From: Bacteroidota bacterium
Lineage (GTDB): Bacteria > Bacteroidota > Bacteroidia > Chitinophagales > LD1
Assembly (NCBI GenBank): GCA_947479455.1
Contig: CANJZE010000001.1
Span: 45,106 to 109,105, forward strand
DNA length: 64,000 bases
Reading direction: 5' to 3'
Below, piece after piece: positions 26,507 through 35,003 of this stretch. A program made the translations under genes and the position numbers. Position 1 is the first letter of the stretch. Every line of letters starts with the position of its first letter. The notes below the pieces were generated by a model that searched no databases, was not told where the DNA came from, and saw nothing but the letters and a program-made list of their open reading frames with translations.

Positions 26507-27223
26507 CTGAAAACAGAAGTTCACTTATCTGTCGTAATTCCCTGCTACAATCCGCAAAAAGGCTGGGTAGAAAAAATCAATTCGAGCCTGTTGCAAATTC
26601 AAAACGAAATTAATTCCGTTGAATTGATCATGGTGAATGACGGAAGTAATGAGCAAATGTTGTTTGACGAACTTAAAAATCTAAACAGTAAAATTGCTTT
26701 CACTCCTTTAGCAAACAACGAAAACAAAGGCAAAGGATTCGCACTAAGACACGGTGTAAACGCTGCCAAAGGCGAATTCATCATATATACCGATGTTGAC
26801 TTTCCCTATACACATAAAAGCTTTCTGAAAATTTATGCTGCATTAAAAAACGAAATTGTTGATGTAGCAATTGGTGTTAGAGACGAAAAATACTATAAAC
26901 ACCTTTCGAAAACACGAATGAGAATTTCAAAAATACTTCGCTGGTTCGTAAAAACTTTTCTTCGAATACCTACCAACGATACCCAATGCGGATTGAAAGG
27001 ATTCAACAAAAAAGGAAAAGAAGTTTTTTTAGAAACAACCATCAATCGTTATCTCTTCGATTTGGAATTTATTTTCGGTGCAGCTAAAAACAAGTTGAAT
27101 ATAAAAACTGTAGCAGTAGAACTACGTGCCGATGTTCAACTCTCAACCATGAGCAACAAAATTCTTTTACAGGAATTTGGAAACTTTTTGAAGATATTCG
27201 TCAAGTCAATAATCAACAATTAA
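26507..27223 (+). CDS. Family 2 glycosyltransferase (polyprenyl-phosphate sugar synthase-like)
   Basis: The track starts at an internal TTG (26591), but the conserved GT2 N-terminus LSVVIPCYN is encoded in frame upstream (26525 on), so the real protein begins earlier. The frame is open back to the TGA at 26480, and holds no ATG: CTG at 26507 (giving LKTEVHLSVVIPCYN) is the family-like position; an ATT overlapping the smc stop is the other option. Motifs: MVNDGSNE, the DxD-like YTDVDFP, and TNDTQCGLKGF, typical of dolichyl/polyprenyl-phosphate glucosyl- or mannosyltransferases. About 238 residues. It is 19 bp after smc and 11 bp before the SDR gene. Confidence 0.75.
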   Translation: MKTEVHLSVVIPCYNPQKGWVEKINSSLLQIQNEINSVELIMVNDGSNEQMLFDELKNLNSKIAFTPLANNENKGKGFALRHGVNAAKGEFIIYTDVDFPYTHKSFLKIYAALKNEIVDVAIGVRDEKYYKHLSKTRMRISKILRWFVKTFLRIPTNDTQCGLKGFNKKGKEVFLETTINRYLFDLEFIFGAAKNKLNIKTVAVELRADVQLSTMSNKILLQEFGNFLKIFVKSIINN

Positions 27224-27234
27224 AATCAACCCAA

Positions 27235-28083
27235 ATGGCATACAAACTTTCAGAAAAACATTCAAGCAAAAGAGCCTTCATAACCGGAGCAGGTGGCGGG
27301 TTAGGAAGAGGATTAAGTTTAGCATTAGCAAAAGATGGCTGGACAATCGGCATAACCGATTTGAAAGAAGAAGCATTAGCAGAATCAAAAAAACTGATTG
27401 AAGAAGCAGGGGGCAAAGCACATACCTATCAGTTCGATGTTTCGAAAAGAGAAGATTACAAAAAAGCATTTGACGATTATGTTTCGAAAGTTGGTGGTTT
27501 GGATTTGCTCATTAATAACGCGGGCGTTGGCGATGGTGGTTTGTTTGGCGATTACGCTTTAGAAAACTGGGAATGGATTACGGGCATCAATCAAATGGCG
27601 GCTATTTACGGTTCGCACTTTGCTGTACCAGTAATGAAAAATCAAAAGAGCGGCCATATCATTTCTATTGCCAGTGCGGCAGGACTTGCGAACATGCCTA
27701 ATATGAGTATGTATAATGTAACCAAGGCGGCTGTAATTTCATTGATGGAAACTTTGTATGCCGAGTTGTGGGGATTTGGAATAGACACGAGTGTGGTTTG
27801 TCCAACTTTTTTCCGCAGCAATATTATGCAACATCACCGTGGCGATAAGGATGCAAAAAAGATAGGCGAGATAATTATTCAGCGTGCTAAATATTCAGCC
27901 GATGAAATTGCTGATTACATTTTAACGCAAGCGGGAAATAAAAAATTCTATATCCTGCACCCATGGCAGGCAAAAATGGTTTTTCAATTGCGCAGAATTA
28001 TCCCCATGCTTTTTTTAAAGTATAAAGCAAAACAGTTTGCCAATAAAGATTGGGTAAAGCAGGCGCAGAAAATGAAATTCTAA
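27235..28083 (+). CDS. Short-chain dehydrogenase/reductase
   Basis: 282 residues, classical SDR. Cofactor motif FITGAGGGLGRGLSLAL (about 14-30), acidic residue in ITDLKEEAL suggesting NAD(H) preference, NNAGVGDGG (about 90), catalytic Ser in IISIASAAGL (about 142), and Tyr/Lys in MYNVTKAAV (about 156-164). A C-terminal extension (WQAKMVFQLRRIIPMLFLKYKAK) is basic and hydrophobic, suggesting membrane association, as in SDRs acting on lipids or sterols. The substrate is unknown. It sits 11 bp after the GT2 gene and its 3' end overlaps lplA by 4 bp (convergent). Confidence 0.88.
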   Translation: MAYKLSEKHSSKRAFITGAGGGLGRGLSLALAKDGWTIGITDLKEEALAESKKLIEEAGGKAHTYQFDVSKREDYKKAFDDYVSKVGGLDLLINNAGVGDGGLFGDYALENWEWITGINQMAAIYGSHFAVPVMKNQKSGHIISIASAAGLANMPNMSMYNVTKAAVISLMETLYAELWGFGIDTSVVCPTFFRSNIMQHHRGDKDAKKIGEIIIQRAKYSADEIADYILTQAGNKKFYILHPWQAKMVFQLRRIIPMLFLKYKAKQFANKDWVKQAQKMKF

Positions 28084-28997
28084 AAAATCATTTGGAACAA
28101 CTCGCCATGATCTAAATAATGTGCTACTGATTTTTTAATTTCTGTAGCGCAGTATTTTACTCCTATCAATTCCCTTTCCAGTTGTTCGAAATTGCTGTTT
28201 CCAAATTTCAATGCGGTAACTATTCCATCTTCTACTACAATTTCAAATTCCGTTTTCTTAATTTTTGTTTGCGGACTTCGTCCGTAAACCCATTCGTAGG
28301 ATTCAAATTTTTCGATAGCAGAATTCTTTATTTCCTCCCATTGTTTTTCCGTAAACTGAAATACACTTTCGGGTTTTGAGAAAGTTGTAATAAAATCTTT
28401 GAGCTCTTCAGCAGTTGAAACTCTGTTTACATAAGGTTGAATATTTGTTACGCTACTTTGAACAGATTGTGGTGCTTTCGTAAAAACCTGAAACTCATTT
28501 TCTTCCAGCGAGTTTCGCAGTAACGATAAGTCAGCATCAAAAAGCAAAGTGCCGTGACTTATTAAATTTTTACGGTCGGTGAATTGCGCGTTGCCCGAAA
28601 TTTTTTTCTCCTCGTAAAGAATATTGTTGCGTGCATCCATGGTGGCGTGTAATCCCACTTCCATTAACGCATCTATAATCAGTTGATTAAAAAATTTGTA
28701 GTTGTTTACTTTCTCATTGGCAAACGCGGCAATAAAAGCAAAATTCAAATTTCCTTTATCCTGATAAACCGTTCCGCCTCCCGAAATTCTTCTGCAAAGT
28801 TTCAGTTGATTGCTTCTCAAAAAATTAAAATTCACTTCCCGATAAATACTTTGGTTTTTGCCGAGAACAATGCATGGTGCATTAATGTAGAGAAACAAAT
28901 AATCTTTGCCGTTACAATCCGCATGACGAACGAGATATTCTTCAATAGCAAGATTGATGGATGGATCGGTAACGTTTCGATTATCAACGAGAATCAT
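28080..28997 (-). CDS. lplA: Lipoate-protein ligase A
   Basis: Attaches lipoate, via lipoyl-AMP, to E2/H-protein lipoyl domains. 305 residues. The lipoate/ATP-binding motif is LCRRISGGGTVYQDKGNLNFAF (about 69-90), with the Lys of KKISGNAQFTDRKNLISHGTLLFD (about 132-155). A C-terminal accessory domain is present (residues about 240-305). A lipoyl-dependent 2-oxoacid dehydrogenase E1 begins at the right end of this window. It is 21 bp downstream of the ceramidase-family gene on the same strand. Confidence 0.94.
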   Translation of the reverse strand: MILVDNRNVTDPSINLAIEEYLVRHADCNGKDYLFLYINAPCIVLGKNQSIYREVNFNFLRSNQLKLCRRISGGGTVYQDKGNLNFAFIAAFANEKVNNYKFFNQLIIDALMEVGLHATMDARNNILYEEKKISGNAQFTDRKNLISHGTLLFDADLSLLRNSLEENEFQVFTKAPQSVQSSVTNIQPYVNRVSTAEELKDFITTFSKPESVFQFTEKQWEEIKNSAIEKFESYEWVYGRSPQTKIKKTEFEIVVEDGIVTALKFGNSNFEQLERELIGVKYCATEIKKSVAHYLDHGELFQMIF

Positions 28998-29018
28998 GAA
29001 CGTGAAGATGAAAGAATT

Positions 29019-29966
29019 TTACAGTTCGCCTCTGCGTAACGCTCTGCGTTCCTTCTTGGCTTCAATCAATCTTTCTAAGGGAACAGTACCTGAACGATAG
29101 TAAAGATAGATGAACAGAATGCTGAATGAATTGAACAAATGCCAAAGCGCATGTCCTTGAAAAATACTTTCGGGGCTGCAAACAGTGTTTGTGCGGTCAA
29201 GAATCCAAATGGTACTTGAAACTAGTAAAATGGCAAATGCTGCCCACATGTAATTAGTGAAGTAATGTTCTTTACTTACGAAAAGGAGGTAGTAACAACT
29301 CGTAACAAAAACTATAACCAATAGCAGCGGAAAGAGAAGATTAATATTGATTACATAAAGCGTAGAATAGATAAAGTAATTAATGCCAACAGCGATAGCC
29401 ACCATCAATGCGTGTGAACTTCTGTATTTACCACCGAGTCGAACGAGTGGAAAAATTTTATAGAGATTGAAAGTAAGCATCATAACCACAACAGCGCACA
29501 TACTGGTTTGGTCAAGTTTTTGAAAAAACATAGTAAGTGATGCGTGATACATAAAACTGCCTACGAACAAATAAATTGCGGAAAGACCAAAGAGAATGGA
29601 AAACACCGGATAACGAACTAAAAAGTTATCACTTTGTTTGCGTTCGGAATATTTTAAATCCTGAATACCGAGTGTAAGGGTGAACAACCCCACTAACAAA
29701 AAACCAAGATTGCTCCACGTGTTAGCCGGCTGACGAATAATTTGGTCTATGTGGTCACGCTCACAAAAATGAAAGGTGTTACCAATAGCCGGTCTCCAGT
29801 TTTCCCATGTATCGGTAAATTGAAACAGGTTGTAATACAATAGCAGAGCAGACGTTGTAAGAAGAAAAAGTGATAATGGGAAAATAAAATTCCTTAACTC
29901 CAGTCTTTCTAAGTAAAGACGAGTGCGAAGGATTTGCCACTTAAAATGTATCCGAAATTTATTCAT
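29019..29966 (-). CDS. Ceramidase-family (CREST superfamily) integral membrane protein
   Basis: 315 residues with about seven membrane helices. Alkaline-ceramidase-like metal-site motifs appear in the family order: CERDHIDQIIRQPANTWSNLGFLLVG (Cys-Glu then the N-T-x-S-N box), SFMYHASLTMFFQKLDQTSM (Ser/His followed by the LDQxxM Asp), and QGHALWHLFNS (two His). Eukaryotic members hydrolyse ceramide to sphingosine and fatty acid using zinc. In a lineage that makes sphingolipids (serine palmitoyltransferase at 42371), a ceramide or related lipid hydrolase is a reasonable but untested role. It is first in a pair with lplA. The first about 45 residues are basic plus one helix. Confidence 0.78.
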   Translation of the reverse strand: MNKFRIHFKWQILRTRLYLERLELRNFIFPLSLFLLTTSALLLYYNLFQFTDTWENWRPAIGNTFHFCERDHIDQIIRQPANTWSNLGFLLVGLFTLTLGIQDLKYSERKQSDNFLVRYPVFSILFGLSAIYLFVGSFMYHASLTMFFQKLDQTSMCAVVVMMLTFNLYKIFPLVRLGGKYRSSHALMVAIAVGINYFIYSTLYVININLLFPLLLVIVFVTSCYYLLFVSKEHYFTNYMWAAFAILLVSSTIWILDRTNTVCSPESIFQGHALWHLFNSFSILFIYLYYRSGTVPLERLIEAKKERRALRRGEL

Positions 29967-30122
29967 GCTAGTTACAATTGTTTTACATGGTTGCTTAGAA
30001 ATAGTTGACCCTATTGGGACGAATTAAACAAAGAAAATATTGTATTAAACGGGCTAGAAATTCTGGTTTGGTAAAAATTCAATTGCATTTTGACTTTACT
30101 AGGAAACAATTAGGTTTGAAAC

Positions 30123-30989
30123 GTGAACAACAGCCACGTAAATATTATTGAATGTCCGCGCGATGCCATGCAAGGCATTCAACAGTTTATTCACACTTCC
30201 GATAAAATTTCATACCTCAACAAACTGCTTCGCGTAGGCTATCATGCTATTGATTTTGGAAGTTTTGTTTCGCACGAGTTGATTCCACAAATGGCCGATA
30301 CCGCCAAGGTTGTAAATGCGTTAGATTTAGCAAGTACCACTACTAAACTAATTGCCATTGTGGCCAATGAGCGCGGAGCCAAAGAAGCTTGTACTTTTGA
30401 AACTATTGATTGTTTAGGTTTTCCGTTTTCAGTTTCAGAAACTTTTCAATTGCGTAATGCAAATTCTACTATTGAAGCTTCGCTGGAACGGTTGAAACAT
30501 ATTCGTCAACTAACTGCTAATCATAACAAGGAGTTAATCATTTACATCAGCATGGGTTTTGGAAATCCTTATGGCGATGCTTACAATCCAGAAATTGTGG
30601 AGCAATGGATGGAAAAACTTGTTCAGCTTAATGTAAAAACTTTTATGCTGAGCGACACCGTTGGAGTGGCCGAGCCCAAAATTATAGAACATCTTTTTTC
30701 ATCGCTTATTCGTGCTTTTCCAAAATTGGAAATTGGTGCACACTTGCATACTGCGCCACATAACTGGAAAATAAAAGTGGAAGCAGCTTACAAAAACGGT
30801 TGTAGAAGATTTGATTCGGCTATTAAAGGTTATGGTGGCTGTCCTATGGCGAAGGATGATTTAATTGGCAATATGCCCACCGAAAACTTGTTGAATTATT
30901 TCTCGCCCGAGCAATTAGGTAAAGATTTTAAGCTGGATGCGTTTGAAGATGCACTGCGCGAAGCGGTACGAATTTTTCCGGCTCATTAA
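30123..30989 (+). CDS. Hydroxymethylglutaryl-CoA lyase-like aldolase
   Basis: 288 residues, a DRE-TIM metallolyase barrel. The first-strand motif IIECPRDAMQG (about 8-18) carries the Arg-Asp pair; the family more often reads EVGPRDGLQ. Metal His residues lie in IGAHLHTAPHNWK, and the signature loop is GYGGCPMAKDDLIGNMPTENLL (about 240-262), containing the catalytic Cys. HMG-CoA lyase ends leucine degradation, giving acetoacetate and acetyl-CoA. The start is GTG; an ATG further in would delete the RD motif. Divergent from the ceramidase gene. Confidence 0.87.
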   Translation: MNNSHVNIIECPRDAMQGIQQFIHTSDKISYLNKLLRVGYHAIDFGSFVSHELIPQMADTAKVVNALDLASTTTKLIAIVANERGAKEACTFETIDCLGFPFSVSETFQLRNANSTIEASLERLKHIRQLTANHNKELIIYISMGFGNPYGDAYNPEIVEQWMEKLVQLNVKTFMLSDTVGVAEPKIIEHLFSSLIRAFPKLEIGAHLHTAPHNWKIKVEAAYKNGCRRFDSAIKGYGGCPMAKDDLIGNMPTENLLNYFSPEQLGKDFKLDAFEDALREAVRIFPAH

Positions 30990-30993
30990 ACAC

Positions 30994-32592
30994 TTACTCC
31001 TTCTGCACCCGTAACGATTTACGATTTCGATTCACCGTTACTACACAGTTGTAAACTCCTTTAGAAAGCGCCTGCAAGTTCAAAACAAGTTTTTGTTTTC
31101 CTACATCAAATGTTTTCTCGCAAACAGTTTGCACCAAACTTCCTTTCATATCCAGCAACTCAATTTTTACAATTTCGCTTCGCTTCAACTCAAACTCGAT
31201 TAGTGTTTTTTCATTGGCCGGATTCGGATAGCAGAAAAAATTCAACACATCACTATTTACCTCAGCCAGAGTAGTTGTGGTATCTTCAATGGTATCCAAA
31301 TAAACTTCAAACACTCGCGGACTTGCAAAACTTTGCGCATTGGGGTTGTTATCGGCAATGTTTAAATCCATGCTTTCAATACCACCGACAATGTAGCCCA
31401 CTCGTTGATGGTTTGCCAATGCGTTCAGGTCTATAAAATGCTTTTTATACAGCGGAACGTTGAGGTCGTAGAAAAAATAGGCATTAGTTCCAAGCAAGGC
31501 AGGCATGCGAATTCCTAAATTGACTTCGTGATACGTTATGTCAAAATCCCGTACCACATCGCTCACTGTGCGCACAAATGGCACTAACGAATCATACACC
31601 GTTTGTAGCGTGAGTGTATCTAAATAATACATGCTTAATCCTCCAAAAAAAATATGATGTTGTAATAGCCCGCTGGAATCGTACATAGCACAAACCGCAC
31701 TGTGATATTGACTTAAGTTCTGATTAAAATCATTTCGAACGATTACCGTATCCTTAAAAATTTCAACCGCGTTTAAGTAAGGCAAATTAGCATGTGCTTG
31801 AAACACTCCGCTATACGCTAGCAAACTTTCGCCCCGAAAAATATCATACATCGGTAGTAGGTTAAAATCTCTTCGTCTAAAATTTGCTGTATCACGTATT
31901 GCCGCATTATTAAAAATGGCAAGATTCAATCCATTATCAGCTATCTGAAATTTTCGAATTTCATTGCTATAAGTTTGCCTTGCAATGGCAAGCACCGTAT
32001 CGGTTCTATCGTAATGTCCATCGTACCGGTGACCAAAAACAAGATAGTATGTAGAGTCCATTTTTTGCAAATGCCCACCGCAAATTGCCAATGAAGAATC
32101 GGTTATTTGTCGAAAAAAGTTTTCAATGGGTTGTTCATTTACCATCGCGCTCATGAGCCCTTTCATATTAATTGCGGTTAGCGTATGGAAAGTGATAAAG
32201 TCGCCTACGTTTTCATTCCAGCCATAACCGCCAACCATATACAATATAGAATCGTTCAAATGAAATTCCATGTTTGAAGAAGTAATGGCCTCACGAATAC
32301 TATCGGGCAAAACGTGTGTTGATACGGCCCATTGTTGGTTCACGACAGGGTCAACAATAAAAATACTGTCGTTAATTCCAGCTTCCGGAAAACCAGATGG
32401 CGGCAAAAAACCATGCAGTCCATTTTTCCTTCCACCAATAAAAAACCATTTGCTGTTGTATTCGCCAAACGCACCAGAGTGAACTGTTGGAGTAGCAGAA
32501 ATTGCAGAAGGGACTAACCGCAACGTGAAATTTTGATAAGCAAAAAGGTTTATGCTTATCATTAAAATTGCAATGACAGGTAATTTTTTCAT
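30994..32592 (-). CDS. T9SS-exported protein of unknown function (kelch-like repeats)
   Basis: 532 residues. The signal peptide MKKLPVIAILMISINLFA is followed by a long mature domain with recurring segments such as WFFIGGRKNGLHGF, LYMVGGYGWNENVG, HHIFFGGLSMYYLDT and VGYIVGGIESMDLN, each hinting at a blade of a kelch-like beta-propeller. It ends in a type A T9SS domain (FFCYPNPANEKTLIEFEL ... LSKGVYNCVVTVN). Secreted or surface-anchored. It is last in a minus-strand set with a thioesterase (18 bp) and the M16-like gene. No enzyme motif is visible. Confidence 0.75.
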   Translation of the reverse strand: MKKLPVIAILMISINLFAYQNFTLRLVPSAISATPTVHSGAFGEYNSKWFFIGGRKNGLHGFLPPSGFPEAGINDSIFIVDPVVNQQWAVSTHVLPDSIREAITSSNMEFHLNDSILYMVGGYGWNENVGDFITFHTLTAINMKGLMSAMVNEQPIENFFRQITDSSLAICGGHLQKMDSTYYLVFGHRYDGHYDRTDTVLAIARQTYSNEIRKFQIADNGLNLAIFNNAAIRDTANFRRRDFNLLPMYDIFRGESLLAYSGVFQAHANLPYLNAVEIFKDTVIVRNDFNQNLSQYHSAVCAMYDSSGLLQHHIFFGGLSMYYLDTLTLQTVYDSLVPFVRTVSDVVRDFDITYHEVNLGIRMPALLGTNAYFFYDLNVPLYKKHFIDLNALANHQRVGYIVGGIESMDLNIADNNPNAQSFASPRVFEVYLDTIEDTTTTLAEVNSDVLNFFCYPNPANEKTLIEFELKRSEIVKIELLDMKGSLVQTVCEKTFDVGKQKLVLNLQALSKGVYNCVVTVNRNRKSLRVQKE

Positions 32593-32610
32593 ACTACAAC
32601 AATTGGTCTT

Positions 32611-33126
32611 TTAACTGGTTTCAAAAAGTTTTTTGAACTCTTTGGTTTCGTGTGTCTTCATTCTTCCACCGAGCACCAAACGTAGTTCTCTACGGGCTAA
32701 AGCAGAATCAAACATTTTCATTTCTGCATCTGATTCAGGAACGAGCGTGTGGCTCTTTTTAGGTTTGCCGTTACTGTCAAGCGCTACAAAAGTGTAGTAG
32801 GCTTCATTGCATTTATAGCGCGTTTGCGAAGGAAGATTTTCGGCCCATACCTCAATGTGTGTTTCCATGGAAGTATTAAAAACGCGTGTAACCTTGGCGG
32901 TTATGGTCACCACATCGCCTAGTTTAATTGGATTTTCGAACGATACATTATCAACCGAAGCAGTTACAACCACTGCATTAGAATGTTTACCCGCAGCAAT
33001 TGCTGAAGCAATATCCATCCAGTGCAAAATTTTTCCTCCGCGTAAATTGCCTAATGCATTGGTATCGTTCGGCAAAACAATTTCAGTCATGATAACTGTT
33101 GAATCCTTTGGTGTTTTTTCTGCCAT
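32611..33126 (-). CDS. Acyl-CoA thioesterase (hotdog fold, YciA/BFIT-like)
   Basis: 171 residues. Hotdog motifs: LPNDTNALGNLRGGKILHWMDIASAIAA (catalytic Asn/Asp region, about 17-44) and VSFENPIKLGDVVTITAKVTRV. Hydrolyses acyl-CoA to free acid and CoA; chain preference is unknown. It starts 3 bp after the M16-like gene stops on the same strand, so the two are almost certainly co-transcribed. Confidence 0.9.
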   Translation of the reverse strand: MAEKTPKDSTVIMTEIVLPNDTNALGNLRGGKILHWMDIASAIAAGKHSNAVVVTASVDNVSFENPIKLGDVVTITAKVTRVFNTSMETHIEVWAENLPSQTRYKCNEAYYTFVALDSNGKPKKSHTLVPESDAEMKMFDSALARRELRLVLGGRMKTHETKEFKKLFETS

Positions 33127-33129
33127 AGT

Positions 33130-34950
33130 TTATTCTTTCTTCTTTCCGTAATGAAATTCGTATAGCGAAATTTGCTTGCGCAACTTTTCTAAGGTCACCG
33201 TGCATTTCAAATTACCAATAGCTTCTTCCCTACTGGCTGAAGTAAACTTCATGCTCGTGCCCGATAATCTTTCGGGTGCAATGCCCTGGTCATAAAAATA
33301 TTTGATGAGTTTCATAGCGCGCATCATCTCAGGACGTAGGTATCCCTTTCTAATAAATTCAGGCATTGCACGACTGAAAGTAGGAATAGAATCAATGAAA
33401 GCCTTAATCGAATCGTCAAACACCTTATTGAATTCTCCTTCATCAGCAAATCCGTTGACCTGTAAATTTACGTCATCATTAATGCGCAACCATTGCAACA
33501 AATTTCGAAGTTTGGTAGAGTCTTCTTTCGATTCTATATCCGTGACATTTTGACGATAAGTAAACACATATAGGTTTACGCTGTCGTTTAAATTAGTAAA
33601 CAGCGAATCAACTTTTAACTCCTCTCTATCTTGCGGGCTTACAAGCAAACCGGTAACGTGCGGGTTTTGATTCATATAAAAGACAACGAAATTTTTCAGT
33701 TGCTTTTCGCTAATGACCAGCAAACTATCGAGCAGTGATGGAAAATAAGTTTCGTCATTTCCTGCCCAATGTTTTACAACCCATTGTGGGTACTCATTTG
33801 ATTTTTCAAGACTCTGATACTCTTTTTTAAACTGCACTTTGCCCGCAGTAATCATCGATTCATTAACAATCGTTTTTTCTAATCGTTGTAACTCTGTAAC
33901 CACCATAGAATACGCACTAAACCAATTGGCGCGGTCGGTTTGCAGTACTATATGTAACACACCACTATAGTTATTCACTTCATATTGTGCCAGCAGTTTT
34001 TTGCAATGAAGTTTTGCGGCTTTTACTTGAATAAAATTGTTTTTGTCGTTCAGCATGGCACTCAACAAATAACCACACCGGCTCGCCTGCTCATTTGCTG
34101 CAGTACCCGTAAACTGCCAGCAAATATGAAACTCGGGCGATGCAGTTGTATCCTCCACAATAAACTGAGTGGTATACACCATGGGTTTAAAGTCCACCAC
34201 TTTTGTTACTGTTTCTGGATCGAACTCACTTTTTACGATTGACTTAAAAGCCGATTCTAAATGCACTTGAAGCGTTTCAAGTGCAAAATTTCCGGTGGCA
34301 GCAATCAGTGTATTATTAGGAACGTAATATTTTTTATAAAAAAATCGAACAATGGGCAATGAAATATTATCAAACTCATTGATGTTGCCTGTTACACTTA
34401 GCTTTTCAAATTCACTTCGATAAATATGTTGAGTTAATCGGCTCTCCATATTTTTTCGCGGGTCTTTTGTAGCCAGCTCCACATCGTTAACAATATTTTG
34501 TTTCACATTATTTAGTTCAGCAGAAGTAATGGAAGCAGTAAGAACCGAATCGCGGAATAGATTAAAACAACTAATCAAATTAGATGGAGTTACTGTAAAC
34601 TTATAGACGCATCGTTCTGTGGTTGTGTACGCATTGAACGTGGTATTTTGAAACGAGATTGCACCTTTATTGCTTCGTAAAAACCTAGCCACCTTATCGG
34701 CTAAAATATTTTGAACAATGTTTGAGATACCGCTCAACGAATCTATTTCATATATACTTCCGTTTTTTATAAAAAAACTCACCTCCACTTGTTTAGCGCT
34801 AGCATCAGCCATCAATACGGTGTTCATGCCGTTTCCCAGTTTTATGTAAAACAAATCGCCAGCCTTGGTGGTTTCTGATTGTGCATTTACCTGTCCTGTG
34901 GTTGCATAGTAAAAAACGAACAAAAGAAAAATGGATTGAAATATTTTCAT
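33130..34950 (-). CDS. M16-like pseudopeptidase fused to an OmpA-like C-terminal domain
   Basis: 606 residues with a signal peptide (1-23). Residues about 30-430 follow the M16 (insulinase/pitrilysin) fold: LGNGMNTVLMADASAKQVEVSFFIKNGS, a tract at the catalytic helix, and YYVPNNTLIAATGNF. The HxxEH zinc motif is replaced by NIVQN within GISNIVQNIL, so it cannot bind zinc in the usual way. Residues about 455-606 resemble an OmpA-type peptidoglycan-binding domain: LLQWLRINDDVNLQVNGFADEGEFN, then MMRAMKLIKYFYDQGIAPERL. A periplasmic scaffold tethered to the wall is an attractive inference. It has a good promoter and is followed by the thioesterase after 3 bp. Confidence 0.7.
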   Translation of the reverse strand: MKIFQSIFLLFVFYYATTGQVNAQSETTKAGDLFYIKLGNGMNTVLMADASAKQVEVSFFIKNGSIYEIDSLSGISNIVQNILADKVARFLRSNKGAISFQNTTFNAYTTTERCVYKFTVTPSNLISCFNLFRDSVLTASITSAELNNVKQNIVNDVELATKDPRKNMESRLTQHIYRSEFEKLSVTGNINEFDNISLPIVRFFYKKYYVPNNTLIAATGNFALETLQVHLESAFKSIVKSEFDPETVTKVVDFKPMVYTTQFIVEDTTASPEFHICWQFTGTAANEQASRCGYLLSAMLNDKNNFIQVKAAKLHCKKLLAQYEVNNYSGVLHIVLQTDRANWFSAYSMVVTELQRLEKTIVNESMITAGKVQFKKEYQSLEKSNEYPQWVVKHWAGNDETYFPSLLDSLLVISEKQLKNFVVFYMNQNPHVTGLLVSPQDREELKVDSLFTNLNDSVNLYVFTYRQNVTDIESKEDSTKLRNLLQWLRINDDVNLQVNGFADEGEFNKVFDDSIKAFIDSIPTFSRAMPEFIRKGYLRPEMMRAMKLIKYFYDQGIAPERLSGTSMKFTSASREEAIGNLKCTVTLEKLRKQISLYEFHYGKKKE

Positions 34951-34953
34951 GGT

Positions 34954-34986
34954 GCGAAAGTTGGAAATACAATTGTCTCTTTCAAA
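34954..34986 (-). promoter_or_regulatory. Putative promoter of the M16-like gene (TTTG-N20-AACTTTCG)
   Basis: On the minus strand, TTTG (34983-34986) and AACTTTCG (34955-34962) are separated by 20 bp, the spacing expected for the Bacteroidota primary sigma factor. It would give a very short leader, since the ATG is at 34950. Confidence 0.45.
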
Positions 34987-35003
34987 TTTGTTTTAGCGCT
35001 GTT

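Noticed and set aside
29716-29735. parS-like CTCCACGTG in the ceramidase-family gene
   Set aside because: Only one arm fits, it lies in coding sequence, and it is 15 kb from parAB.
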